From Silene noctiflora (Eukaryota > Streptophyta > Magnoliopsida > Caryophyllales > Caryophyllaceae): DNA of 64,000 nucleotides. The notes below the pieces were generated by a model that saw only the letters and a program-made list of their open reading frames with translations, was not told the DNA's origin and did no database searches. Made by a program: the position numbers and the translations under genes. This document shows positions 40,466 through 52,375 of this stretch, piece by piece. The stretch spans positions 187,866 to 251,865 of the forward strand of contig VHZZ01000138.1 in assembly GCA_009801015.1 (NCBI GenBank). Reading direction: 5' to 3'. Positions within the stretch are counted from its first letter, which is position 1. The number at the start of each line of letters is the position of its first letter.

Positions 40466-41285
40466 GGCTACACGATTTCACTCCGAGTTTACTTAAGTAG
40501 CTTAAATCTGAGGAAGAGGATATGGCTCACTTGATAGAAAGTGATTATCGGTATGGCTCAAGGTCCAGAAGCCCCCGTATACCTGAACTTGGTGGAAGAA
40601 CAGATTTCCGTCAAACATGATGATGTTTTTAACGGTTTATGCTGACAACGTCTTTGCTCAGACAAGACTTCTCTCACCAAATCAGACGAAGAGGATATTA
40701 AGGCGGTAAATGTAACTAATGACAAGTGATGAGATTCAAGAATGTAGGTAGGCTTAAAGAGAATTCATTTTGTAAAACTAGCAGCTTAATTCTATGTTTC
40801 TTATTCCTTTTCTTTAATTGTTCAGCTAAGCTGAGTTCTACATCAGTACATCTTGCTCGTCCTTATTACTGTAAAATGCAACTCGATTTCCACGTGAATC
40901 ACACCTTACTAATTTTGTTCATCAACTGTAAGTGACTGCTTGCATTGCTGTGGGACTATTTATTGCAGAAAGTGTCGTGCTCTCTTTAGCAATCAATGTT
41001 CAAATGCCGCCTGAGCAATTTTTTTTTTTTTTTTTGTTTCGATCAATAATCTAGGCTAAGTCTGCGAATACAGCATACAAATACAGTACACGTCGTAAAA
41101 CCAGTAATAGTACGCTGTCACTCAAAATCTGAATTTTCTACACGAGTGTGTATTCAACCCGGTCCTCAAAAAGTGCTTGTACTTGAGGTCAAGGCCAGGT
41201 ACTCGGAACTCTTGTCCTTTTCTCGTTTCTGGCCTGGTTTATATTGGCAGTTTGGCACGTCGAATGTTAATCGCTAAGAGCGAGG
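40466..41285. other. Convergent 3' region between O-FucT and LSMT-like genes
   Basis: 3' UTR-like sequence of both neighbours. An oligo-T run at 41020-41034 is the only notable element. Confidence 0.4.
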
Positions 41286-43608
41286 CTATACTTCACCTAT
41301 CCAAGGTAGCTTCTCTCCTTGTGCTCCGCTCAAACCGAGATCCTTGAGCCTCCTCTCTTGATAATATTCATATGCAAACAATTCCTCTTCCTTTTCCTTA
41401 AAAAACCCGTCCATCTGCTCCAATACCTTTTTTTCTCCTAGTCTTATTCCTGCCGCGATGGCACCTCTTGCACTGAGTTCACCTCCCGCCAACAGCTTCT
41501 CATCCTGTCCACCACAATCATTTCCAATTCAATAACAGTGTCGGGGACTAACAGTGCTTTTTTTCAGTGACTGGTTGAAAATAATTGAGCAAAATGCAGA
41601 AAGTTGTGGTTTCCGCCAGTGAGGGGAACCATGGTCATGTCTAGAAATATGAACTCGAGAAAAGACGTTACCTCTTCAATGGTTGTGCTGTACCCAGAGA
41701 GAGCGGTTTTACAAGCGCCTCGAATCACCTGACATATAAGCTCTTCATTGTCAGGGCTAAAAGGAAGCTCAAGATGGCCCCACACTTTGTTACTGAATAT
41801 AGATTCCAAGATGAAGGCATCAGATCCTCCTAGAGCAAGCAGTCTCAGAAAGGGTAGCATCTTTGGTGGAAGAGGCTGGTCTAAAACGACATCAAAATAT
41901 GACGTTTCACCTAGACCGTTGGACTCTGCTATATCTAGCTTGTCTCCATAAAAGGGGTCTGATTCAGGTATCTCCAGTGTCAGAGTATATGCATTTCGTT
42001 CCGACCTTGTTTCTATGAATCCATAATCTAAGGCCAGTTCAGCATTGCTCTTCCCCAAATCATACTGTATCATTACCTGTACCCAAAAAAATCTGTTTAT
42101 TGACTTATTGTGAGTGACAGAAAACAACCACCCACCGGCTTTACTGGAAACGGAAAAGGCGTGATTTGAATAGTTCATGAGAAGAAAAGCAACCTGTTCA
42201 CCAGCCTTCACTGGGACGGGATTCCTCAAAGAAAACAAGAGTTCTCTAGAGAATAAGCCGGCTCCCTTAACTTCCCAAGCGCAATTTTCTGCTGTAATAC
42301 TCTGACTGTGATTGATCTGAATCATCAGTTTGACAGATCAGTTAAAGTAGAGCTAATTTGAGAAGATAGGATAAGAACAAGACGATTTACCAAGTCGGCC
42401 AATGGGATTAGAACAAGACTTTGGCCCTGCAGCCGGGTAAATGCTCTTGATCTTAGCATTCCAAATGCCCAAAAGAAGTCGTCAATGGTTATATCGAAGG
42501 GGAAGAGTCTCTTGTTGGGCAGTATTACTTCTTCTTGCAGTTTCTCAAACTCGTTTAATACCAACTCTTTTACACCCAACGTCGTATTCAGCAACTGGCT
42601 TCCTGCCACATATATGCTTTAGTAAAATCAGGGTTGGCATGCTACAACTATACCAGAAACACCCTTTACTACCTACTGTTTAAGAGTCTTTGTATTTGAC
42701 ACACCTGAATTGTCCCGACCCAAACTGATGCGACTAAGCTAACCCAGCCCGACTGACAGGTTTACCATGTCTACATCTGAATTCTTCCCCTCGGCCCTAA
42801 TCTGCCTTAAGAGGGCTCTCATTGCAGTCACGCATATTTAATACTCCCTCTGTCCTAATCATTCGCTTACCTTTAATTAAAATATCGCTCACAGACGTAG
42901 AAAGGTAAACAAATGATCATGACGGAGGGAGTATTCCGTAACATATTACAGATGAACCATCAAGAAGAAAACATTAACTACTAACCTTGAAGCTCAGCTA
43001 ACTCCTCTTCTGACCTACTCTGCAAAGCAACAACAAAACTTCACTTAGCATATCCACTTTCATTAATCCTACTGTTACTATATTCAAGTATCGAGTATCC
43101 AACACGAGTATTTCATCGAAAAATGAAGGTTAAAAGAAGGTTAAAAGACATACCAATAGATAGTTGAGTTAGTACAATCAGGCAGTATATCAATATAAGC
43201 CTTCCAAGCTGAAGCATCACCAAGTTTCTTCTCCCTAATCAGAAAAACAGCAACAGAAACCCAAGGTTTAAGTCCATTACAGACAGTTCCAATCTCTGAA
43301 CCAGCAACAGCATCAGGATTAATCCAATACTTCTTAGGTACTTCTAAAACAACGTCGTTACGAGCAATGTCTTTCTTTGCAACAAGTCCTAGACCTTCTG
43401 AAACAATCCCTGGTCTTACAGGAGTCTTTGCTGACACAATTCCTTTATCTGAAAGCCAACTCCAGAATTTCTGTACTGCTGCAGGTGGGTCTGTTTCCTG
43501 TGGCCTGAAACATTTGATGCTGAATGTTTTCTTGGGGTTTTTTAAGTGCAGTTTTGGGGTGATTAAGGATGTTGTTGAAGATGGTTTAAGGGTAAATAAA
43601 CTTGCCAT
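41286..43608 (-). CDS. LSMT-L: SET-domain lysine methyltransferase, Rubisco LSMT-like, chloroplastic
   Basis: 480 aa. Exons in transcript order: 43608-43154, 43014-42986, 42602-42391, 42316-42194, 42076-41672, 41504-41286. The N-terminal Ser/Thr-rich stretch (MASLFTLKPSSTTSLITPK) looks like a chloroplast transit peptide. The split SET domain shows GLGLVAKKDIARNDVVLEVP, FWAFGMLRSRAF, the NHS motif (INHS) and ELALDYGF. The Rubisco-binding helical domain follows and ends in YYQERRLKDLGLSG. Family members trimethylate a lysine of the Rubisco large subunit in some plants and of plastid fructose-bisphosphate aldolases in most. Which substrate applies here cannot be told. A 29-bp micro-exon (exon 2, residues SEEELAELQ) uses acceptor gagtag; the adjacent tgcag would give a stop. 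Confidence 0.94.
42842..42933. mobile_element. Stowaway-type MITE in LSMT-like intron 2
   Basis: tactccctctgtcctaatcatt and aatgatcatgacggagggagta are inverted ends, about 92 bp, TA borders. Confidence 0.88.
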
Positions 43609-45625
43609 TTTTTAATGTAAAAATAGAGAATTTTGGTACAGAAAAATGAAATATTGGTGCTGAAATTTGAGGTGTTCTTGTGGTGGAAGGGTGGGATAAG
43701 TGATATGGGCATATTGTGTTTAGATAAGGTTTTTTTTTTTTTTTTTTTTTGAGTAGTTGATTGCAATATTGCAACAGCACCCGTCGCAAGCTTACGACGG
43801 ATATATCCATTACAAATGAGAATTTGTAATATTGCAAATCATCTAGCAAGATTAAGTGCTAGGTTGCAAAACCTTAGTTAAACGTCGACTCTATATGAGA
43901 CAGTCTCACGATAAGCTTATTGTGAAATCTCACATAAACAAAAGTTATTTCTTTTTATTCTAGAGTTCTGTTTTTTTCTTTTTATTACGAGGTAGTATCT
44001 AGTTATCTACCACTGTTTTATTGGGTATCTCACATTAGTTTAATGTGAGACGATTCTCATAATTTTATAATTACTCGTTTTCTATTTTAGGCTTATTGTT
44101 ACTTTCTTGGTCAAGTAAAACGACTTTACTTTATTGGTGAGATCCTTCGCCGCATTTGTGTACCTTAACGTTGTCAAAATACAAAGATCTAAAATTATTT
44201 TCCGACCTGAAATTAGTATAAGAGAGGAAAAGCTTGAACTTGAACCTTGTCTATAATTCACAGATTTTCAATTTCCTTTACTTTAGACCATGAGGTCACT
44301 TTTAAAAAAGTTACCAGTAAATAAATGATGTGGACAATAATGTTCATGATTGTTCGTATAAATCCGAGTTGAGGTCGATTTAGTGATTTTATTTTTACAA
44401 ATTCCATGTGAACAATCGAAATTGGAACAATTTAATTTAGGAGTACATAAACGAGTTACTATTTTTTTTTTTTTTTTACGGAGCACAATATGATCGATCT
44501 AAATTTGTGTTTTTCGGTTGTAAGCTGCTTTATTAACATACTAGGAGTCGGCAACAAGAAAATACTACATCTATTGTCATTGCCCCGTTGTCTCGCAATA
44601 TTTGTATAGAAAAGCAACAAATTACACTCGGATTAAAAAGCCTCCTCGGTGATTCATGCCAAGTTGGATGAGCACGACAGGGAAAGACGGGAGAAATTGG
44701 CCCTGCTCCGCTTTCTGAAACTCAAGGTGACCCCTGAGTGAATGAGAAAGAAAGAATTTCTCGGAGACTTCTTTCGTTCCAGACACAGAAAGCAGAGGGC
44801 TGTTTGGGTGTGTCTAGTATCTACCTGCAGCGGCTATAACTTGGACTAGGGAGTGGGGGTAACTGTCAAGAGAATAGATCCTTGTGCAACGAGGTAGTCA
44901 TGGGTGCTCGAATAGATTCTAAAGGAGCACACAACTTACCTGAGACTACCTGGGATTTACTGTGAAACCGTCCCATAAGGCTAACTGCTCAAGCTTACAG
45001 AGGATGTTGACTGTTGAGGGTTGAAGCACACACGTTGGCAGGTGATTTCTCCACATAACCCTTACTCCCTTCAAATACCAAAAGCGAATATTAGCTATCC
45101 TTCAAACTCAGCATGTCGGAAACTCTCAGGGGCCACTGTTGACATTGAGCATCCATCTATACGGTTGCGATCAAATCATAAGTCATGCAAAAGTATCAAT
45201 AAAGATACATTGCAGCAGAAAGAAATAACTTAGCATGTGTAAACTTCTTATATCTTGGAAAATAGGGGACAAGGCAACGCTAAAAAGGTGGCGACTCCAT
45301 TCTTAGACCACCTATTGGCTACCGCTCATGCAAAAGCTGTCCAACACATAATCAAAGGATTCAATACGAGTTTAGAACCCTTTGGGGCAGCAAGGTCTAG
45401 AGTAACGGACTAACAAGGAACCGACAAGAAACTTTGACAAATGTTCAGCTTTGAGAGGAATCCTCACTAAACAGATGATATAAACAGTTAACCCAATGCC
45501 CAGAGACACCTCCTTTCTGTTTCTATGAATTTGTTTTGTGCTGAGATTTTAGGCTAATAATCAAGCACATACACAAACTACTAGTAGTTATCGGACTAGG
45601 GTGCCAAAACCTGCAACAGAACAAC

Positions 45626-45753
45626 TGGAAAATACTTGCGTCCTCCGGAAGGACGTCCTCCTTACACTCATAGGAGGAGGACCAAAATGGAAATGAGGAG
45701 GATGGTCCTCCTCTGTAAAGAGGACGTCCTCCCGGAGGACGCAAGTATTTCCC
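45626..45753. mobile_element. Mutator-like MITE / foldback hairpin
   Basis: Arms gaaatacttgcgtcctccgg (one mismatch) at both ends, followed inward by aggacgtcctc, leave a short centre, so almost the whole 128 bp folds into a hairpin. cagaacaac occurs directly at both flanks (45617-45625 and 45754-45762), a 9-bp target duplication of Mutator type. Confidence 0.8.
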
Positions 45754-46058
45754 CAGAACAACCTTACTGACCTGATCAAGGTTAAAGAGACAGAAACCCT
45801 CTCATCAGATGCTCAACTGTCAAGCTTATAGATAAACTAAAAAAGCCGGGATCAATCAACAAATGGTGACTATTATTAAAGAAGCTTCAATAATTTCACC
45901 CAACACAACCACTTAATCATGGCTCCAAGATGCAGATGATCAAAATGCAAGCAAAAAACAAAATTACAACTAACCGGACAAAATAAATGTTATGATTTCT
46001 ATTCTGAGCATACACGTTCAGGAATTAAAGTTTAGACACACACTATGTAATACGGAAG

Positions 46059-46156
46059 AATCCCTCCGCCCCAACATTTGTTTACCTTTGATTGAGATAC
46101 CCCTCATAGAGAATAACAAAGGTAAACAAATGATTGGGAGTTGGGACGGAGGGAGT
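46059..46156. mobile_element. Stowaway-type MITE
   Basis: tccctccgccccaacatttg and gagttgggacggagggagta inverted ends. The inner arms ggtaaacaaatg/cattt.. also pair. It abuts the 75-bp duplication. Confidence 0.8.
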
Positions 46157-46300
46157 AAATCATATCATCAGGAGTATTGCTACGGCATTCTAAGTACACA
46201 AATTCACAAACTTTCCAAGGATGGCGGGAGCAAATCATATCATCAGGAGTATTGCTACGGCATTCTAAGTACACAAATTCACAAACTTTCCAAGAGAAGA
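46151..46300. repeat. 75-bp tandem duplication
   Basis: Units 46151-46225 and 46226-46300 are nearly identical. Both start gggag(t/c)aaatcatatc and end ctttccaag. The first unit starts inside the right end of the Stowaway MITE, so the duplication happened after the MITE inserted. Confidence 0.92.
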
Positions 46301-46700
46301 ACACACCATACACAACTTCTGCAATTTAAATTTACGAAAACAAAGTAATCAAATCAAACAAAATAGATAAAACAATCAGCAAACATAATCTCTGAAGTAA
46401 AGTAACTATCATTATCATTCAATTGAAAGATATCAGTATCAATGTCCTTCAAATTGGACAAACTAACTGTCTGAGCTCGACAAAATCGACATTTTCTTAT
46501 TAACTAACAATGAGCATCAATGTTTCAAAACATAAAATCTTCCCATTTCATAAAGCTTCACCTCAATTGCCTCAATTCCAACTATTGCATCCTCTTCTAA
46601 CCTCCAAAAGACGCAACCTTTCATCCAATTTTCGCAATTATATCATCAAAAACTCGTAAAACAGATAAAAAGAACCATAATTAGCTATCCAATTCCCTCC

Positions 46701-47324
46701 CTAAGCTTTCTCACGAGCCACTTTCTCAACTTCAATACCTACCGTTTCCTCAATCACCTTAGACTCGTCATTCCCCTCGGAATTCTCATTCTTCTTCGCT
46801 TCTTCGCGCTCCAATTCCTTCTTAACCTCCTCATCAGCAACCTTCTCAGCTCTAAGAATTGGCTCATAATACTCAGCATGATCTTCCATACACTTCTTCA
46901 ACTTCCCAGTAATTTCAGCACACTTATCAACAATGTCTTCCTTATTTTTCTCGGCTTCTTCGACGCAATTTTCCCAATTTATAAATGCATCTTTACACCC
47001 ACCACCTTTCATAAACAAACAAAACCCACATTCTCCCTCTTCTTCTTCTCCTTCTTCCTCCTGTTTTTCCTTTTCTCCATTGTTTTCTTCCTCATTTTGG
47101 GGATTTTGATTTTGATTTTGATTTTGACCCTTTTCATCTGGGTTTGTGGGTATGTCTGAGATTTCTGGGATTTGATTATCTAGGGTTTTTGGATCTGGGT
47201 TTTCAATTTCTAGGGTTTTGGGATCTGGGTTTTGGGAATTGGGGGAAATTGAGGCCATTGTTGAGGTTGATGGAGGTGGGTTTTGGGGGTTAGGGTTTTG
47301 GGGTGTTGATGAATTAGCTCCCAT
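46701..47324 (-). CDS. GCK-domain protein
   Basis: Single exon, 207 aa. The N terminus MGANSS fits the N-myristoylation consensus (Gly2, Ser6). Residues 1-75 are Asn/Pro/Gln-rich and of low complexity, followed by an acidic stretch. A GCK domain (PF07802) lies at about 97-160: GECGFCLFMKGGGCKDAF, WENCVEEA, CAEITGKLKKCMEDHAEYYEPIL. Its regularly spaced cysteines resemble twin CX9C-type folds. The C terminus is a charged, probably coiled-coil segment (EEVKKELEREEAKK). The function of plant GCK proteins is essentially unknown. The myristoylation is inference only. Confidence 0.9.
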   Translation of the reverse strand: MGANSSTPQNPNPQNPPPSTSTMASISPNSQNPDPKTLEIENPDPKTLDNQIPEISDIPTNPDEKGQNQNQNQNPQNEEENNGEKEKQEEEGEEEEGECGFCLFMKGGGCKDAFINWENCVEEAEKNKEDIVDKCAEITGKLKKCMEDHAEYYEPILRAEKVADEEVKKELEREEAKKNENSEGNDESKVIEETVGIEVEKVAREKA

Positions 47325-49079
47325 TGGTAATTTTTTAGGGTTTATTATATATAAATTGAAGAAATTCTAAAACCCTTGATAAACCCAGGTGAGATTATTG
47401 TGAATAATCAAGTATAATTGTACAGAAGTAGTTGAAAGGTGCAATTCTTTTGTTCACAAAATATGTGTTGATGGAAGTTGAAAAAGTTGTGGTTACAAAT
47501 TTATGCAAAAAAAAATAGTTAAATATACATTGAGGGGTGACTTGAGAAACAATGCACTAGTAGATTGAAAAAAAAAAAAAAAATAATGGATTCATATTAG
47601 TATGCCTTATTATCTCTTTTTTTGAGTAGATTGGAAAAAAAAAAAAGAAAAAAAAAATTATTTTGATATTGTCAAGGCTTCTTTTTTGGAAAAAAAAAAA
47701 ANNNNNNNGGTTACAAATTTATGCAAAAAAAAATAGTTAAATATACATTGAGGGGTGACTTGAGAAACAATGCACTAGTAGATTGAAAAAAAAAAAAAAA
47801 AAAAAAAAATTATTTTGATATTGTCAAGGCTTCTTTTTTGGAAAAAAAAAAAACAAAAATAAAAAAAGGAAAAAGGTGACAAATGTATTACGCGAAACAC
47901 AAAAATTTCAGATAAACGGTTTCTCAATAGCTTTATTGGGAGACCTCTCACATGATGGGGGTGAAAAACCCACTGAATTTTCTGTTTCCGGTGTCTCATA
48001 AAACCTACTGCTGCTTAATTACCATCTATCCTAATAACGTTAAACTTTAACATTTACTAAAATAACAAAACTCAACAATAAGTCTACCAACATTACCAAA
48101 ATAACTTGTGGGATCTTAGTTAACTTTAGTGTAAAAATAAGTGATAAATGAGTCGATTTCAAAATGATATACTTCATTGAAAATTGTCTAGACCTTGAAT
48201 GACACAATTATGTATTTTTCAATTGTAAGGGTACATTTTTTTTTTTTTAGCTAGGCATGCAGCAACTAATCGGTTAAAGGTGTAACATAATTGATCTAAT
48301 ATGAATTTAAGTTGATTTCAGATTAGATAGAAAATTTGAGCCAAAGATTGGACTCGTCTCAAACATTAGAAAACCAAAGCTCAAATGTAAATCGGAAAAA
48401 TACTAGGACTCTTTCCAAACTCCAGCGAAACCATTTTCAGAAGATCATCATCATGACGTTATGGAATAGGGCCGATTAATACGGGTTCTGCTAATTTAAG
48501 TTCTATGTTCAAGTGCAGCGAGTCGTGTAATTCAGATCATGTTCATTTTGCCAAAACTCTTCGATTAGTAACTAAAAGAGATGATGAAGTTTGCCCGAAA
48601 TAACAACCTATCCAAATATCCTGAATCTTAAACAACTTAACTCAGCCTGACCCCGAAATCTAGTAAATCCGAAATACCAAACCAAACTAACGCGCCCATA
48701 ACCGACCCGATTAACCCGTTTTCGAGACAAGAAAAAGACATAAAACTTGAGTAAACTACCACCCCTTATACTCGTGAAAATGTACCCAATTACCCATTTT
48801 TCACGTGGATAAAGAATAAAAGAGCTCCAACTTTAAAACCGTACAAGAAGAACAGTCCATGATCAATAATTGATGTCAAAATCATCTCCATAATTCTTAC
48901 TAATCTCACTTAGTCATCGTGCACAACATTTTCTAAACACTCAAACTTAAATTTACTTAAAAAAACATGTATTTCCACCAATCAAAACAATACAAAAAAC
49001 CCATCTAAATCTAACAATAAAATTCAAATTATTGTACATTTTATTCAACAAATTTTATGAATTTGAATCAAAATAACTT
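47325..49079. other. Intergenic region with assembly gap
   Basis: Divergent promoter interval between the GCK and GT37 genes. It contains the gap and duplicated sequence at 47491-47860 and a degenerate cccga-rich stretch at 48280-48730. No exon was seen. Confidence 0.5.
47491..47860. repeat. Seven-N gap with duplicated flanks, probable assembly artefact
   Basis: N at 47702-47708. About 90 bp starting ggttacaaatttatgc at 47491 reappear immediately after the gap at 47709. The A-tract plus ttattttgatattgtcaagg block before the gap also reappears after it, at about 47810. The right side looks like the same locus with a collapsed A-tract interval. Confidence 0.85.
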
Positions 49080-52000
49080 ATGGATCTTAAGGAATTAAGA
49101 AAAAGAATGTCACCAAAACATCAAGATCTTAATTCCAATATTAATAATAGTTCAAGAAATCAAACAATTTCAACTTCTTTTTTATCTTTGAGTTTTTTTG
49201 CTACTAATTTAACTAAAACATTTTCTGCCCTTTTAATTATTTTACCTGTTTTTGTTATTTTTGCTGTTATTCATCGACACCCAACTCAATCTGATCGTAT
49301 TTCCTCTTTTGCTGATGCTAGGGTTTTGGATCATAAAACCCTGTCCAATTTTGAAAATCATGGTAAAGATTTCAACTTTCTTGTTTGTTTTAGGTTAATT
49401 TGATTTGGGTTTATGTGTTTTTTTGCTTGATTTTGTGAATTTGGGTTTGTTTTATTGATTTTTAGCTGTTTTTAGAGTGTATGGTCTTATTATAGTTATG
49501 GTAAAAATGTAAACTTTATCATTTGTTTTAGTTTAATTAATTGGGGTTTTTGTTTTCTGTTTGATTTTGAGAAATGGGTGTGTTTCATCATGTTTTATTT
49601 TGAATTTTGGTTTGATTATTAGATGAGTAAGTCTGCGTACGTCCGACCCCCTTATCACGCAATTTGCGAGAGCCATTGAGGCAATGGGGCAATGTTGTTG
49701 TTATTGTCGTGTTAGACGGGTAGGTGCTGATATGATCCCATTTTGGTAGGGTAAATATTTAACTTTATTGTTGTTTTAGGTAATTTGTTACTGGTTTTTC
49801 TGTTTTCTGTTTTCGGTTTGATTTTGTAAATTGGGTTTGTTTCACCAGCATTTTTGTTTGATTATAAGATGGGGGTAGTTGCTGTTTTAGGGTTTATGAT
49901 CCCACGTCAGGGCGTAAAAGTTTGAACTTTCTTGTTTGTGTTAGTTTAATTTAATTGGGATTTCTGATTTCTGATTGATTTTGTGAAATGGGTTTGTTTC
50001 ACTGACTTTCCTGTTGGATTTTGCTTTGATTATGAGATGGGTTGCTGATATTTTAGAGTTTATGTTCCGACATTGCCAATCTTTGTCATCTGGTCATATT
50101 ATTTAGTATTTGGCCTTCGATTATACCTAGTTTTCTGGGATTCAATGATGTCGGCATTTGGCAAATGATTGATGTTGGAAAGTTTGTGAAAGATTATAGT
50201 ATGAAATTTTTGATGCTTGCAGCTGATCTACTGTAGGAAAGTAGTTTGATGTCGATTTTCTGTGGGTTGAACATTGCTTTCTTCCTTTATGATGTCGTAG
50301 TAAACTAATAGAGGAACCGTCAATATTTGCTTTATACCTACCTGTTCAGCTACTTGTATATCGAATTTGGGGAAATTGCGAGGTTATCTGGGCGTAGCAC
50401 GACAATACACCTTATCTAAGGAGAAAGTTTCCTTAGTTTGGTTAGTGAAATTGAGGTAATTATTATCCTTCCAACATAGCTAGGATTTGGAGAGAAAGTG
50501 GCATTGTCTATTTCCCCTTTCCTCCCTTACCTTCCCCTCCATTGCTCTCCTCTCCCGCTCCCTCGTCTCTTCTTTTATACAAACAAAGGATTAGTGTTGG
50601 TGAACATATTTCTCCATGGTTGACTAAATTGTTCTTGTTGTGTAGAATAGGCAAATAGCTTGAACAAGATTGTCTAGATTGAACATCACTCTCGTTGTGC
50701 AAGTGTGACAGGGTAATCTCCGTTACAAATTAGTTAGATCTAAACTAGGGAGTACAAATAAGATGAAATATGAGGGGAAATGGAAGGGTAATCTACATTG
50801 CTCTGTAATGATTTCAATAATGTGTTGCATACGTTTAACACAAGTTATTGTTGTTGTTGTTGCATTCTAGCAGAATTTGATTTTCATCGCTCTGCTGAAT
50901 TCGCATAATAACTGAAAATGAATATATCTACAGGTCAGGTTGAAGTCCCTGATGCCAAACTTCTCGGTGGACTTCTATCCCCTGGGTTTGATGAAGCATC
51001 TTGTTTGAGCAGATACGAATCTTATATATACCGGAAGGCCACATCTTTCAAACCTTCTGGTTATCTTCTTTCTAAACTTCGTAAGTACGAAGAGCTACAC
51101 CGTCAATGTGGTCCCGGTACACAACCATACAATGAGGCTCTGAAACAACTGAAGTTTGGTAACACTACTGCGTCCCCAACCGAGTGTAAGTATGTTGTTT
51201 GGATGGCATTCAGTGGCTTGGGTAACAGAATCTTAACAATCTCTGCTGCTTTTCTCTATGCTCTTCTCTCAAACCGGGTACTACTTGTTGACCCGGGTAC
51301 TGACATGAAGGATCTCTTTTGCGAACCATTTCCAAGTACCTCATGGTTTCTCCCCGGTGATTTTCCATTGACCAATCAATTCAAGGATTTTAACCAGGAA
51401 TCTCCCAAGTGCCATGGTTATATGCTGAAAAACAAACATCTTAATGCTTCGGCTGAGTCAATACCGCCGTATCTGTACCTCCATTTGGGACATGATTATA
51501 ATGATCATGACAAGCTTTTCTTCTGTGATGACGACCAGAGTACTCTCTCGAAAGTCCCATGGTTGATAATGAAGACCGACAATTACTTTGTTCCTTCTCT
51601 TTTCTTGATTCCGTCTTTCGAGCAAGAACTATTCAAACTGTTCCCCCAAAAGGTTACCATTTTCCACCACTTGGGCCGTTATCTTTTCCACCCGACAAAC
51701 CAAGTTTGGGGATTAATCACAAGGTATTACAACGCTTACTTGGCCGAAGCTGATGAGAGAATCAGTATCCAAATTAGAACATTTGAGGACGGACCAGGTC
51801 CATTCCAACACGTAAAGGACCAAATTAAGTCGTGTCTATCAAAGGAAAAGTTACTCCCTGAGATCAGCAAGGATGAGTCACTTATTACTCCATCAAAGAA
51901 TAAAAAAACCATAGCTGTTCTCACGACTTCTCTAAGCGCAGGATACTACGAGACCCTGCGAGAGTTATACTGGGAATATCCAACAGTTAATGGAGATATG

Positions 52001-52375
52001 GTCGGTTTTTACCAGCCGAGTCATGAAGGGCATCAGCAATCCCAAAAGAAGATGCATAGTAGGAAGGCATGGGCAGAAATGTATTTGCTTAGTTTGAGTG
52101 ACAAACTCGTGACAAGCGCATGGTCAACCTTTGGCTATGTAGCTCAAGGCCTTGGCGGGTTGAAACCATGGATTTTGAATAAGCCGGAAGATGAGAAGAC
52201 CCCAGATCCACCATGTGTTCGCGCTATGTCAATCGAGCCATGTTTTCATGCACCTCCCTTTTGGGATTGCAAGAAGAAGACGGGTATTGATACGGGTAAC
52301 CTTGTACCTCATGTGAGGCATTGTGAGGATATGACTTGGGGACTTAAGGTTGTCGATGGTCGCGAAGAGCTGTAG
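49080..52375 (+). CDS. GT37 galactoside alpha-1,2-fucosyltransferase (FUT1-like)
   Basis: Golgi fucosyltransferase. Members add alpha-1,2-fucose to galactose of xyloglucan or arabinogalactan proteins. Two exons: 49080-49362 and 50934-52375, joined in phase 1 (574 aa). Exon 1 has a cytosolic tail and membrane anchor (ALLIILPVFVIFAVIH). Exon 2 carries the GT37 signature blocks: LLGGLLSPGFDEASCLSRYES, WMAFSGLGNRILTISAAFLY, SIQIRTFEDGPGPF (nucleotide-sugar site) and SAWSTFGYVAQGLGGLKPW, and the Cys-rich end (PCVRAMSIEPCFHAPPFWDC). The 1.57-kb intron contains a SINE fragment. Which acceptor it uses (FUT1 versus FUT3-10 type) is undecided. Confidence 0.93.
49631..49707 (+). mobile_element. SINE 3'-end fragment in the GT37 intron
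   Basis: gtctgcgtacgtccgacccc, gagccattgaggcaatgggg, then aatgttgttgttattg: the best-preserved of the four (TTG)n-ended fragments in the window. Confidence 0.65.

Larger units (their letters stand above)
43609..46700. other. Intergenic region between LSMT-like and GCK genes
   Basis: About 3 kb. It contains a fragment of the gacgga MITE family at 43785-43835, the Mutator-like hairpin element at 45626-45753, a Stowaway MITE at 46059-46156 and a 75-bp tandem duplication at 46151-46300. The part from about 44560 to 45480 has more balanced base composition and no repeats or ORFs I can assign. It may be a noncoding transcript or the long 3' region of the GCK gene. Confidence 0.5.

Noticed and set aside
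41020-41034. Oligo-T run as a processed-pseudogene tail
   Set aside because: No retrocopy sequence or target duplication is next to it.
44715-44745. miR398-like word (ctcaaggtgacccctg)
   Set aside because: It resembles miR398 (ctcaggtcacccctg) but has mismatches in the core, and no precursor hairpin was found around it.
50918-50933. ATG at 50918 as start of a shorter GT37 protein
   Set aside because: It lies before the splice acceptor at 50931-50933. Joining exon 1 (49080-49362) adds the membrane anchor and keeps the frame.
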